From Diphasiastrum complanatum (taxonomy: Eukaryota; Streptophyta; Lycopodiopsida; Lycopodiales; Lycopodiaceae), in contig CM055103.1 of the NCBI GenBank assembly GCA_029204225.1, positions 2,754,406-2,818,405 on the forward strand: DNA of 64,000 nucleotides, read 5' to 3'. The notes under the pieces were generated by a model that saw only the letters and a program-made list of their open reading frames with translations, was not told where the DNA came from and searched no databases. The number at the start of each line of letters is the position of its first letter. Position 1 is the first letter of the stretch. Positions 44,411-53,836 of this stretch are shown in pieces. The translations under genes were made by a program, and so were the position numbers.

Positions 44411-47190
44411 TGGGTAGAAAGAAGGCGAGACAACTGCCTCTTTCTGGGCAGCCTCCTCAGAAGGACTTTCAATTTAAAAAGAAATTTTTAAAAAGAAAAA
44501 AAGAAGATAAAGTTAAAAGTAAGCTCCTCAAAAATGCCCATCGCTCATACAGCCCTTAAAACCAAAAGATTTTGAGAAAGCCAAACAAGAACGTTTGTGC
44601 TTTGTGTGCATGGGCAAGGGACACACAGTCAGACAATGTCCTAAGGGGCCATTCACTAAAAAAGATAAGAAAGATAAAAAACAAGTTCATCTTGTTCAGA
44701 CAGTAAGTTTCCCAAGTGACTCGGCAGCTTCCGAGATCAAAGTCTTTCATGAAGACCATGAACACTGTTGCCAACTAACCTCTGCAATACTAGCGAGACC
44801 CTTCAGTTTTGGGCCGCACGAACTAGTACGTATGAATGGGAAAGTTGGCGACCACTCAGACAGAGTTATGGTTGATGATGGGGCGACCCATAATTTCATC
44901 AACTATACCCTAGTTAAAAAACTCAAACTTCCAGAAGTACCTAGTCAACATAGTAGGTACATAGTTTCATTAGCTAAGGGTGAAGATAAGAAAATTTGCG
45001 AAACTATGGTAAGTAATCTAAATCTTGGTATTCAGGGTTATCAAGATGAAATAAACTTTCAGATAATGCACCTGGATCGCACAGACATTGTTCTCGGGAG
45101 AGATTGGCTCTATAGTTTAGGACCTTCCCTCCACAGAAATTATCAAGAGAACACCCTCAGCTTTCAGCATAAAGGCCTAGAGATCCAGTTGCATGGGGAG
45201 CATGATGTCCCCAACAGCTCTATGCTCTGCAGTTCAGAGCTCTGTCAGCTAATCGGAGACGATGACCATCAGGTATTCTTATGTGACTTTCAGTTTATTC
45301 CAGTTGCGTTCGAGAGTATAAAACTCCAGCCAGCTCAGACTAGGTACAGTGACTATGAAAAGGAACTCTTTTCTATAGTCCATGCCCTTAAGACTTGGAG
45401 GCATTATTTGTATGGTGCCAACTTTGAGGTCCTGACAAACAATGAAAGTCTCAGATACCTTTGCAATCAACCTGAGCTTAGAGGTCGGAAAGCTCGTTGG
45501 GCAGAGTTGATGCAAGAGTTTGATATGTCTATCAAATATAGACGAGGGAAATTCAATACAATAGGAGATGCCCTTCGCAGAATGCCTATGATAAACGAGC
45601 TGAGTTTTACTCAGATTCGTAATGAGTTACTCGAGTCCTTGAGAGGGAAGTGCCAGCATGATGCATTCTTCTCTACTATCTGGAACTCAGTCCAGAGCTG
45701 ACAGTTACAGACTCCAAAACCAGTTCCCGGGGCTGGTGCCAATTCATCCAAGAATACGGCAGCTTCCGTTGAGGGATGATGATGAGTCCGAGTATACGTC
45801 GTCAGATGACGTTGAGGATTCTGAGCCTGTATTACCCAAGCAAACCCCAATGGTTGAGGGTCAGTTGACTCAAGGATTCAAATGGAAACAATATTCCATT
45901 CAGGATGAGTACTTGCCCTATAGAGATAGAGTATGTGTCCCGAATTCAGAGGATTATAGGCAGCAGGTCCTATATGAATGTCATGACAATCCTAGTGCGG
46001 GATGAGCTTCTTCGTAGGCAATTTTTCTGGCCCAGTATGAAAAAGGACGTCCACCAGTATGTAACCAGTTGCCAGAAATGTCGAGTAAACAAAGCAGAGC
46101 GTTTAAAGGCAGGAGGGTTGTTGCAGCCCTTAGAAATACCAGCTGGTAAATGGGAGAGTATCTCCATAGATTTATAGTAGGCCTGCCTAAAACCCAAAAG
46201 GGTAATGACGCTATATGGGTCACAGTTGACCGTCTGACCAAAATGGCTCACTTTATTCCGACCAAAACAACCGTTAGACCTCCACAGTTAGCGAGGTTGT
46301 TTGTAAACGGGCTATTTAAATTGTACGGTCTACCTTCCGGCATAGTCAGCGACCGGGACAGTAAGTTTAATGGAAATTTTTGGAGGGCAGTATTCCATCA
46401 TCTCCATACTAAACTTAATATGAGTACCACCGACCATCCACAGACGGACGGTCAAACAGAGAGGGTAAATCAGGTACTGGAGGATATGCTTCGTGCATAC
46501 GTCAGCAAAAAGCAGACTGATTGGGAGGAGTATCTCTCGATATTAGAGTTTGCTTACAACAGTACCAAACATTCAGCTACGGGATACAGCCCATTTATGC
46601 TGATGTACGGTTTTCAGCCACGCTCACCCACAGCCGTAGGGTTTAAACAAGAAAAAGTTGAAGCAGCCAAAAACTTTTTAGAGGACCTAAACCAGATGAT
46701 AGAACATGCTAAGCGTAGCATCAGACAGTCCCAGGATCGAGCCAGGCATTATGCAGATCCACACAGACGGGATGTGCAGTTCTTTGTTGGTGAGAAAGTC
46801 TACTTGAGAGTCCCAGTTGACACTAAAACCCTCAAATCAGGAGTGTGTGCTAAGTTGTCTCCAAGGTATTGTGGTCCCTTTAGCATCAGTAGGAGACTAG
46901 GCGAGGTCACCTATTAACTAGAACTCCCACACAGTAGTAAGGTTTTTCCAGTCTTTCATGTAAGTCAGTTACAAAAAGCCTTAACCAAATCAGAAAATCT
47001 GCTAGGGGACAGTGTTCTAGTTCTCCCATTGGATCCTCAGCAACCTCCACATGAACCAGAGGAGATTCTTGATAGTGGAGAGACGCAGACTCGTCATACT
47101 CTATACTGAGAATATCTGGTTAAGTGGCATGATCAGCCTGTTGAGAATGCCACTTGGGAAAGAGGCAGCGTCCTTCGCAAGATTTTTCCA
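44411..47190 (+). pseudogene. Gypsy-A2 gag-pol remnant (zinc knuckle, protease, RNase H, integrase)
   Basis: Zinc knuckle CFVCMGKGHTVRQC (about 44601-44640); protease [20 protein letters not shown] intact at its active site, where Gypsy-A1 has an 8-nt deletion; then a jump from FLCDFQFIP to VAFESIKLQPAQ in RNase H. Integrase has a 24-nt-class deletion in the HHCC finger near 46000, a 1-nt deletion near 46173, the core catalytic residues ([22 protein letters not shown]), a TAA at about 46915, and the same TGA before the chromodomain (about 47107) as Gypsy-A1. Confidence 0.88.
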
Positions 47191-47234
47191 GGCTTTGTCT
47201 TAGAGGACCAAGACGGTTCTTAAGGGGGAGGGAG

Positions 47235-47592
47235 TGTTACGAGCTCGTGACCAGTGCCGAACCCTAGAGAACACAGATAGGTCAAATACCACAGTCAGGG
47301 TCGTGTCCAGCATACACGACCAACAGGGCAAGACAGTGTGAGTAGTGTGCCCCAGCACGGTCCATAGCCATGGCGGGCCTAACACAGCCTAGGGACCCTG
47401 TCAGCAGGATAGGGCTCCCAGTTGGGTCCCAACGTGCAGTCGGCCACGTCAGTGACACGTGGCCGACACTTGGCAGTTGCATGCTACCAGTTCTCACACT
47501 GGTCTGGGAGGGGCTTACTCTATATCAGGGAGTAGGCAAGGTTGGGTGGATCAGTTAGTGTTTGCCCTACTGTGGTGTTAGGATCTATTACA
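47235..47592 (+). repeat. 3' LTR of Gypsy-A2
   Basis: TGTTACGAGC...CTATTACA, 358 bp, the same length as the Gypsy-A1 3' LTR and including its 9-bp GAGTAGTGT segment. Confidence 0.92.
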
Positions 47593-49011
47593 ATGCCCCT
47601 TCTCCATGCAAGAGAAGCACAAGCTGCTGGTTCTCGCCTTGTCATAATCCGCGCAATCCAACTTGACGCGCTTTTTCCCGCCCTGGGAACCGGTGTCCGT
47701 CTTGTCTCTGCCCCACTTCTTGGAAAATTTCTTTTGTTTTTGTTCAGCCTTGGGCATACTTTGCTCCTTGCGAGAGGCAAAATGGGCATCATTGAAGATT
47801 TTCGCAAAGAGAACAACATCTTCGATAGTCTGCGGTTGGTTACGCCGCACTTCTAACTGAAATTCTTTTAGAAACCCCACGATAAAATGTAGCTTTAACA
47901 GGATAGGATCAATTCGCGAAGCGGATCGGGACAAAAACTCCTGGAATTCTTGGATATAGGCATCTAACGGCCTAGTACCCATCTGCACGGTGGTAAAACA
48001 CCGCCAATGCTCAAAATCATCCAACACCGGAAGAAAAGACATTTTAAAGGCTTCTTGAAAGGCATCCCATGTAGAAGGGGCACCAGCCCTCTCCTTCATA
48101 TCCTGCCATCATGTGAACGCCTTACCGCGTAAAATCAGGCGCATCGTGCATGGAAAAATGACTATTCGACCGCCATGACAATACCACATCGAGAAGCTGG
48201 TCCTTCTTTTCGCCCGAAAAGAATTCTGGATTGAACATTGGATAAACACCAGCGGACCGCGAGTGCGTCGAAGAACGCCACTCTTGCTCGGCCGCAGCAT
48301 GCTTGGCTTGCATGTCCAAAATTTGGTTATGCAACAAGTTCAAAGCCTGAACAAGCTGATTACTATCTACATCAAGAGGAGGAGGTGATGAAGACGGTCC
48401 TTCACCCAAGGGCATAGCAGGATCCATGGCGCTCTAAGGAGGCAAAGGAAAAACAGCAAGGGCTTCACAACAAAGTGGCTTAGGGAGCTCAAGAGAACTA
48501 CTCAAGGAGACTAGGCCACAATTAAGCTCCTCAATGATGGAAATGGAGCCTTTACCCCCCATCCCACTCCTTTTCCTTCCTAAATGGCCTTGCTGGGTGG
48601 CAGGCCCTATCATCTATGGACACCACCTAGCAAGCACATGGGCCCAAATAACAAGTGGCATCCCCTTATGGGGTCCACCTACCCTCAAAACACATGGCCA
48701 CCACCCTCCCTACGCCACCTCACCCAAGGGTCACTTGGGTCACGTCCCCACTCACCTTTTGGGGCACCACCTTAACCTCTTGGCCTTATGGCCCAAAGAT
48801 ACACCTAGAACTCCTCTAAGGCTTGTCCTTAAGGCTTAGGAGGAGGTGGAGGTACAATTGTACGTTCAAGAGGAGGTGGAGGAAAAAATTTCACTTTTCC
48901 TCCCAAAAGGTGAAGAAAATGGTGGATTTGCAGATTTTTTTGTGTAGGTGGAGCTTTACAAGGAGGAGGTTTAAGGCCAAAAAGGAGACAAAAGAGAGGA
49001 AAAGAAGACCC

Positions 49012-49061
49012 ACACAAGCCTGTACTTGCAGCAGGTACAGCCTGCAAGTACAGGCTTGTGT
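49012..49061. repeat. Perfect 20-bp stem hairpin in the Gypsy-B leader
   Basis: Arms 49012-49031 and 49042-49061 pair without mismatch around the 10-nt loop CAGGTACAGC. The arm core is AAGCCTGTACTTGCAG. It sits between the 5' LTR and gag of the minus-strand element, where packaging or dimerisation signals lie in retroelements. That role is only a guess. Confidence 0.8.
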
Positions 49062-49939
49062 ACTTCGCTTCTTAAATTCTCCCTCTCTAAATTTTTTTAA
49101 GGCCAAAGCTATTGTTTAGAATAGCTTTTGCATGCTTTCAACCATGCAAAATAACTTTGCGACTTAGAAAGTAGCTTAGCTTCAAACTTTGTAAATTTAA
49201 CTTCTAAACTTTGAAATAAAACTTAGCAAACTTAGTGTTTTTGTTTTCAAAAGATTAAAAATGTACTTGAAAAGTACAAACAGGAAACACCAAGTTATTA
49301 AGCTTTTCAACAAAGTTTGAAAACAGTTCGTTTACAAAGTTTATACTTACAAGGTTTAGTTTTATAAAGTTTATCTTCCTTTAACATCACATCACAAGGA
49401 AAGGCAAGGAAGTGCTTTGTACAAGTACAAAGGTGATGTGATGGATAGAGAGATTAACTCCTCTCCCCTCAACAAAAGAAAAGGTTAAACCTCCTGAGTA
49501 TCTGCGCCTGCAGCGCCTACAACCTGCGGCTGGTGCCCGCGCCTGAAACAATAAAAATCAGATTTCCGTACAGGGGGCCGCAGGCGCGGGCGCGAGTGCC
49601 CGTAAAGAAAAAAAAATTAATTTTTTTCCAAGAAAATTTTTATAGAATTGCAAAAAAAAATTAGCTTCCGAGTCTTAGAACCAAGGCCAAAAGATATAAT
49701 CGGTTTCTGAAATTTTAAAAACCGTAAAAAATTCAGAAAACCGACAAACTTCCACCATAGCTAGCAAAGGTGGCTCATTTTCTATCAAAACGACCTCGGA
49801 TTGAGACGAACCAAAAAGCAAAGTTGTTCAGTTCGATCCAACGAATTCAACTAAGCCTTCCCAACAGCTTAAACCAACCAAAAACGTAACTTATACGGAT
49901 TGCACCTTAATCACAATGATCGGTGGCTCTGATACCAAA

Positions 49940-50456
49940 TGTTAGAATCCCCATCGTCGTTCCGGTCATCGCTAAAGCACAAACAGGTGACGAACGCTAC
50001 GTTACCGCCCAACCATAGAGGTACTGCCACCTCACCCACGTGCACTGGAGCTATAGACCACCATCAAGCAAGCTCAGATCTCCTGTAAGCCATGGTGTCC
50101 CATACCACCATGCCTTACCCTACCCTCGCCTACCTACATCCTGAGGCCTAGATACTCATCTTGACCTCACCACCAATGGAAGAGCTCTTCATTCTCTATG
50201 AGAGAATAAATGACAAGCTCATGGAGATCCACCTCTATATACATAGTCCAGGTGGGGTCATCTCCGTCCATAGAAGTCACGCATGATCGACACACGGTAG
50301 TTGTGCACATTGACGCGGGTCCAACAACGAGTCATCGTGCACCAATAAGACATTGACACGTGGCACCCAAAAGACCTATAGCTCCAGATCAGCATTCCGT
50401 CCCATAACTGAGACCACCTCAAGTTTCCTGTTGCGTGCCCTTATGGGTACGTAACA
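49940..50456 (-). repeat. 5' LTR of Gypsy-B
   Basis: 517 bp with TGTTA...TAACA ends, directly followed on minus by an initiator-Met-type primer site. Confidence 0.85.
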
Positions 50457-50899
50457 CTCAGCCAATACTGCATATCCACCAAAAACTTTTTCTTCTCATA
50501 AACGCACTTACAATACATGGTATGTGATGAGTGCCTCTCCCTACACAAGCAAGTTGTCCACGCTCAATACCATTCTCCCGACACCTTAGCATTTAAACAA
50601 AAGGAATACCATAGAATAACTTTGCGAAAAAAGACCGCTTACTTTCAGTCTCTGGCATTGAAACTCATCGATTCCTTGGATTCCTCTTCTTTCACCTTCT
50701 TCGTAGTACCCTCACCATAGCTGGAGGTTAAGCTTTGGTTTTATTTTCAATTTATTTCTATTTTATTCTATGTTTTCGCTGATAGACATAGTTTTTTCTG
50801 TTTTACTCTATGTTTTAGCTGATAGACATGGACAATGCTCCTTTCTGATGTAATTTTTCTTTGTCCACTCTGTAGACATTAATATATTCTATTCTATTG

Positions 50900-50967
<68 letters not shown>
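50457..50967 (+). pseudogene. LINE-H: ORF2 linker fragment plus 3' tail
   Basis: CDECLSLHKQVVHAQ and YHRITLRKKTAYFQ match the endonuclease-RT linker of LINE-B/C (YDAECRSLHHFVTHAR, YNRTLRRKKRAYDD). After a stop at 50720 comes a 3' region with AGCTGGAGGTTAA and GACATGGACAATG, shared with LINE-E, then GACATTAATATATTC, a (TATTC)-like run and (CT)n from about 50903 to 50967. The joining of linker to tail implies a large internal deletion. Confidence 0.65.
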
Positions 50968-50969
<2 letters not shown>

Positions 50970-51532
50970 CTTGATATCATATGAGGATCCCAGATGTGTT
51001 GCATTGATGATTCGGGAGATGTCAGATTTGAGGACGGTGAGACTAGACACGGACAACCCCCCCTTGTTACAGCTGAGCATCAGGGAGTGCTTATCTCGTC
51101 GGAGACAGAGACAGGAGAGCAGTGATTCTGATGGAGAATTTGAGATTCCAAATGCTTCCATACATACACGTCAGAGACAGTGTAGACGCCCAGAGAGACG
51201 ACCAGCCCAGAGGCCACAGCCCACAGCTCCACGGCAGCAGAGACGACACCGACAGTTCACTCAGAGACAGAGATCTACAGCCCGCCGTCCAGTGACAGTT
51301 TCACAGCATACCATACACCATTATTTTACCCGTGGAGGGACATCTACTTTATCATGATGATGGACTGTGACTTTGCTAGCCATCTTCTGGCTTTTTTATA
51401 GCAGTTATTGTTTCTGTAGATGTTTGAGCTTTTACGCTCATGTACCTTTTATTAGTCTTATATACCTTAGGGTATTTCAAGGACATTAATAAAGATCTTT
51501 CTTTCTTTCTTTCTTTCTTTCTCTCTCTCTCT
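50968..51532 (+). pseudogene. LINE-D: extreme 3' end of ORF2 plus tail
   Basis: It starts directly after (CT)n with YEDPRCVALMIREMSDLRT, equal to the LINE-B C-terminal region (YEDPRCVALMVREMFILRR). An Arg/Gln-rich tail (RRPERRPAQRPQPTAPRQQR) ends in the stop at about 51357. The 3' region carries the stem ATACC-TTAG-GGTAT (51462-51475), GACATTAATAAAG, (CTTT)n and (CT)n to 51532. Confidence 0.8.
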
Positions 51533-51985
51533 ACGGATTATGGCCAGCCCCTTATCACTAGCTTCTTTCAGAAGCGTGAGCGCGATGACCTATCAGATGA
51601 TGAGGCAATCATACCGGTGAGGGCGACGGACCAACGTACTCAGCCACCACCTCCTGCCAGATCTACACGAGCCTCTAGAGCTACCAGAGTTCCTCGACAC
51701 CAGCCAGGGATCACAGCTTCTATGGGTATCAGATGTTCTTCAGAGATTGATATTTTATTCTTCATTTTTACTTCTTCAGTAGAGCAGGTGGTTAAGCTCT
51801 TGCACATGTACCCTCTTTAGAGCTGGAGGTTAACCTCTTATATGTTTTTTTGTGACTAGGGTTTTATGATGTCCGACATGGACAATGTTCCTACGAGATA
51901 TGTACTTATTTCTTCTGTCTTAGGTGCCCTTGGGCACCCAACAAACATTAATATATTTTCTTCTTCTTCTTCTTCTTCTTCTTCT

Positions 51986-52043
<58 letters not shown>
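51533..52043 (+). pseudogene. LINE-E: last codons of ORF2 plus tail
   Basis: It begins after (CT)n with YGQPLITSFFQKRERDDLSD, matching SQSLITSFFTRRRSRDS of LINE-B, then a basic tail ending at 51820. The 3' region has AGCTGGAGGTTAA, GACATGGACAATG, the stem GGTGCCC-TT-GGGCACC (51923-51938), ACATTAATATA, (TTC)n and (CT)n. Confidence 0.75.
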
Positions 52044-52046
<3 letters not shown>

Positions 52047-52232
52047 ATTCGGTTTTAACAGTCAAGTTGCAGACTTGGTTGTAGTCATTGGAGCATCTAC
52101 ATTTTTTCGTGGAGCATCTACATTTTTTCGTGAATCTTAATGGCTACTTACAACCAATGTTTCCTCGAAATGCGTTTCGAACGCTGAAACGCATGTGCCC
52201 AAGGTCACTCTATAGACATTAATACATTCTAT

Positions 52233-52277
<45 letters not shown>
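52044..52277 (+). repeat. LINE-F: non-coding LINE 3' end
   Basis: About 190 bp between two (CT)n tracts. It contains a tandem duplication of GGAGCATCTACATTTTTTCG (about 52090-52131), an ACGCATT-type inverted repeat (52169-52195), then GACATTAATACATTC, (TATTC)n and (CT)n to 52277. The shared GACATTAATA and pyrimidine tail identify it as a LINE 3' end. Confidence 0.65.
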
Positions 52278-52281
<4 letters not shown>

Positions 52282-52800
52282 CAGCTCTTCTTCGGGCGCT
52301 TTTTGGCGTGAGTTCATTCCTCGCTCTCCACCACCCCTCCTGGAGGACCTCCGCATCTGGACTGATTATGCTACTAACCTGTATACCGTCCCTACTGATC
52401 CACCCATATGTATATCTCCACAACCATCTAAGTTCTCTCTCTTCACATCTGACATGGTACTTGCAGCCATTAAGAAGATGAAGTCTCACAATTTTTAAGA
52501 GATATTGAAGACCTTAAGTCTGAACTCATTTCCCATGCCTCGGACTTACTCTCTCCTACTATAGCCACCCTTCTTAATTCTGCAGTTGTCTCCAGTTTTC
52601 CATCATCATGGTGTACTAACATTATCCACCACCCCATCCATAAGAATGGTGACCCCATGATTCCGAGTAACTACCGTACCATCATGATTGGGCACGTCCT
52701 GGCGAAACTATATGGTACTATTCTTCAGTCAATTGTGAGCTCAGAGGTGGAGACTAGGAGACTACATGCTATGGGTCAGGCAGGTTTTCGAGCCCATTAC
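52278..52800 (+). pseudogene. LINE-G: RT N-half fragment
   Basis: It begins right after (CT)n with TTTTCAGCTC and closely follows LINE-B from 35943 on: FWREFIPRSPPPLLEDLRIW, KKMKSHN, ISHASDLLSPTIATLLNSAV, NYRTIMIGHVLAKLYGTILQ, GQAGFRAHY. It breaks off at 52800 without a tail. The copy is close to LINE-B apart from short indels near 52495 and 52630. Confidence 0.8.
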
Positions 52801-53767
52801 ATAGTTCAACACTAGAGTTGTATGACATTTTTCTATCCTAGGACTCTATATCATCCTCTTGTTAGTTTCTCAACTACTAAAATTGTTCACTTTGAAATTT
52901 CACTTGACAAGTCTAGTGGCATTTCCTTTCCATTTGCTCTACACTTCAAAAACTTTAAACTTGTGAGTTTTTTTTGTCAAGTGATGTTCTTGTTTAAACA
53001 GAATAAATCAACAAGAAACAAATAGAATCAAAGAATATTGTCTTTTTTATTTTGCCTCGATGTGATATACACTGATTATGATATGGTCAACCTTTTAAGA
53101 CATTAAACGACACAAATTGTCACACCAAATCTAAGCTAAAAAACATCTTACTTGAGGTCAAAAATATTGTATTATGAATAGAAATAGTCAACTCTAGGTC
53201 AAAACAAACACATTTTTTCTATAGACTCGTCATGTTCCGAGGATTTGAATACTCGCAGGATGTCAATTGTAATCAATCACTTTTTTCCCTATGAAATCAA
53301 TCTATTTTATTTTGAATGAGTTATATTTAGCTTAGTCAAACATATATATTTCTATTATTGTTGTAGGTGCTAAAAACGGTGCATCATGCAGGTTGAGAGC
53401 CCAAGGGAGCATGCAAGAAAAAGAGGGGATATGAACTTTTTGTTAGTTATGACTTGCACATGAGGGTGCATCTAAAGCTCGAGCATGTATGCAAGAAAAA
53501 GAGAGGGACATAAATAACAAAAAGTTTAGTGATTGCACATGTACATTACACACCAGGTTTAAATTGATCATCATACCAAGCAAACAACTTTGAAGGTTTA
53601 AGTCCTTTTGACAAAAAATGGAATCCAAAACATGTGCAAATAATAAAAGCTCAAAATCATCCTTGATTTATCATTGCAAAGCAACCATCTATGACTAAAG
53701 AAAAACATGGCATCTTAAGAGCACAAAGAACTTAACAATACTCTTAAGAAATCTTGAGGTTCCATAC
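52801..53767. other. Intron sequence next to the EADD exon
   Basis: AT-rich, no repeats or coding similarity recognised. It begins (minus strand) with donor GTATGG at 53767. Confidence 0.5.
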
Positions 53768-53836
53768 CTTCATCCCAGCAGCCACAGCAGTTAACGCAAG
53801 AGTTCCAATAACATCATCTGCTTCCACACCAGGTAC
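53768..53836 (-). CDS. 5'-3' exonuclease (Pol I-like), exon with EADDVIG motif
   Basis: A 69-bp phase-0 exon of 23 codons: VPGVEADDVIGTLALTAVAA plus GMK. The acceptor is TGCATTTGAAG after a pyrimidine run, the donor is GTATGG. EADD supplies metal-binding acidic residues of the 5' nuclease family, and VPGVEADDVIG is close to the invariant motif in bacterial Pol I 5'-nuclease domains and plant organelle-type exonucleases. It follows the exon ending KVIE at 56244 without any frame change. Confidence 0.92.

Larger units (their letters stand above)
44309..47592 (+). mobile_element. Gypsy-A2: internally deleted chromovirus nested in Gypsy-B
   Basis: Same family as Gypsy-A1. Flanks: ATGCT before and ATGCC after, a 5-bp target duplication with one mismatch. 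The 5' LTR is cut to about 100 bp (44309-44410) and fused to gag at a shared CAGTG, deleting the rest of the LTR, the leader and the Gag N-terminus. A second deletion removes almost all the RT (junction at about 45299). The 3' LTR is complete. Confidence 0.9.
43690..48427 (-). pseudogene. Gypsy-B gag-protease, split by Gypsy-A2
   Basis: The ATG at 48427 (MDPAMPLGEGPSSSPPPLDV) opens a Gag with PMFNPEFFSGEKKDQLLD. A frameshift near 48122 and a TGA at about 48110 (Trp in relatives) precede WQDMKERAGAPSTWDAFQEA and VGFLKEFQLEVRRNQPQTIE. The zinc knuckle CX2CX4HX4C is cut at its His: CFSCMEKGH lies at 47593-47619 and HLSKDC resumes at 44307. Downstream is protease FDDGSTHNFINAKLVQKL (about 44050-44110), then VDIIFGKEWF, before the sequence is lost at about 43690. 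Confidence 0.85.
43690..50456 (-). mobile_element. Gypsy-B: minus-strand Ty3/gypsy, 3'-truncated, host of Gypsy-A2
   Basis: The 5' LTR is 49940-50456 (minus: TGTTACGTAC...GGATTCTAACA). The primer site TGGTATCAGAGCCACCG follows at 49921-49937. A leader runs 48428-49939, then gag starts at 48427. The body is interrupted by Gypsy-A2 and ends after protease, near 43690, where LINE-C begins. RT, integrase and the 3' LTR are gone. Confidence 0.85.
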
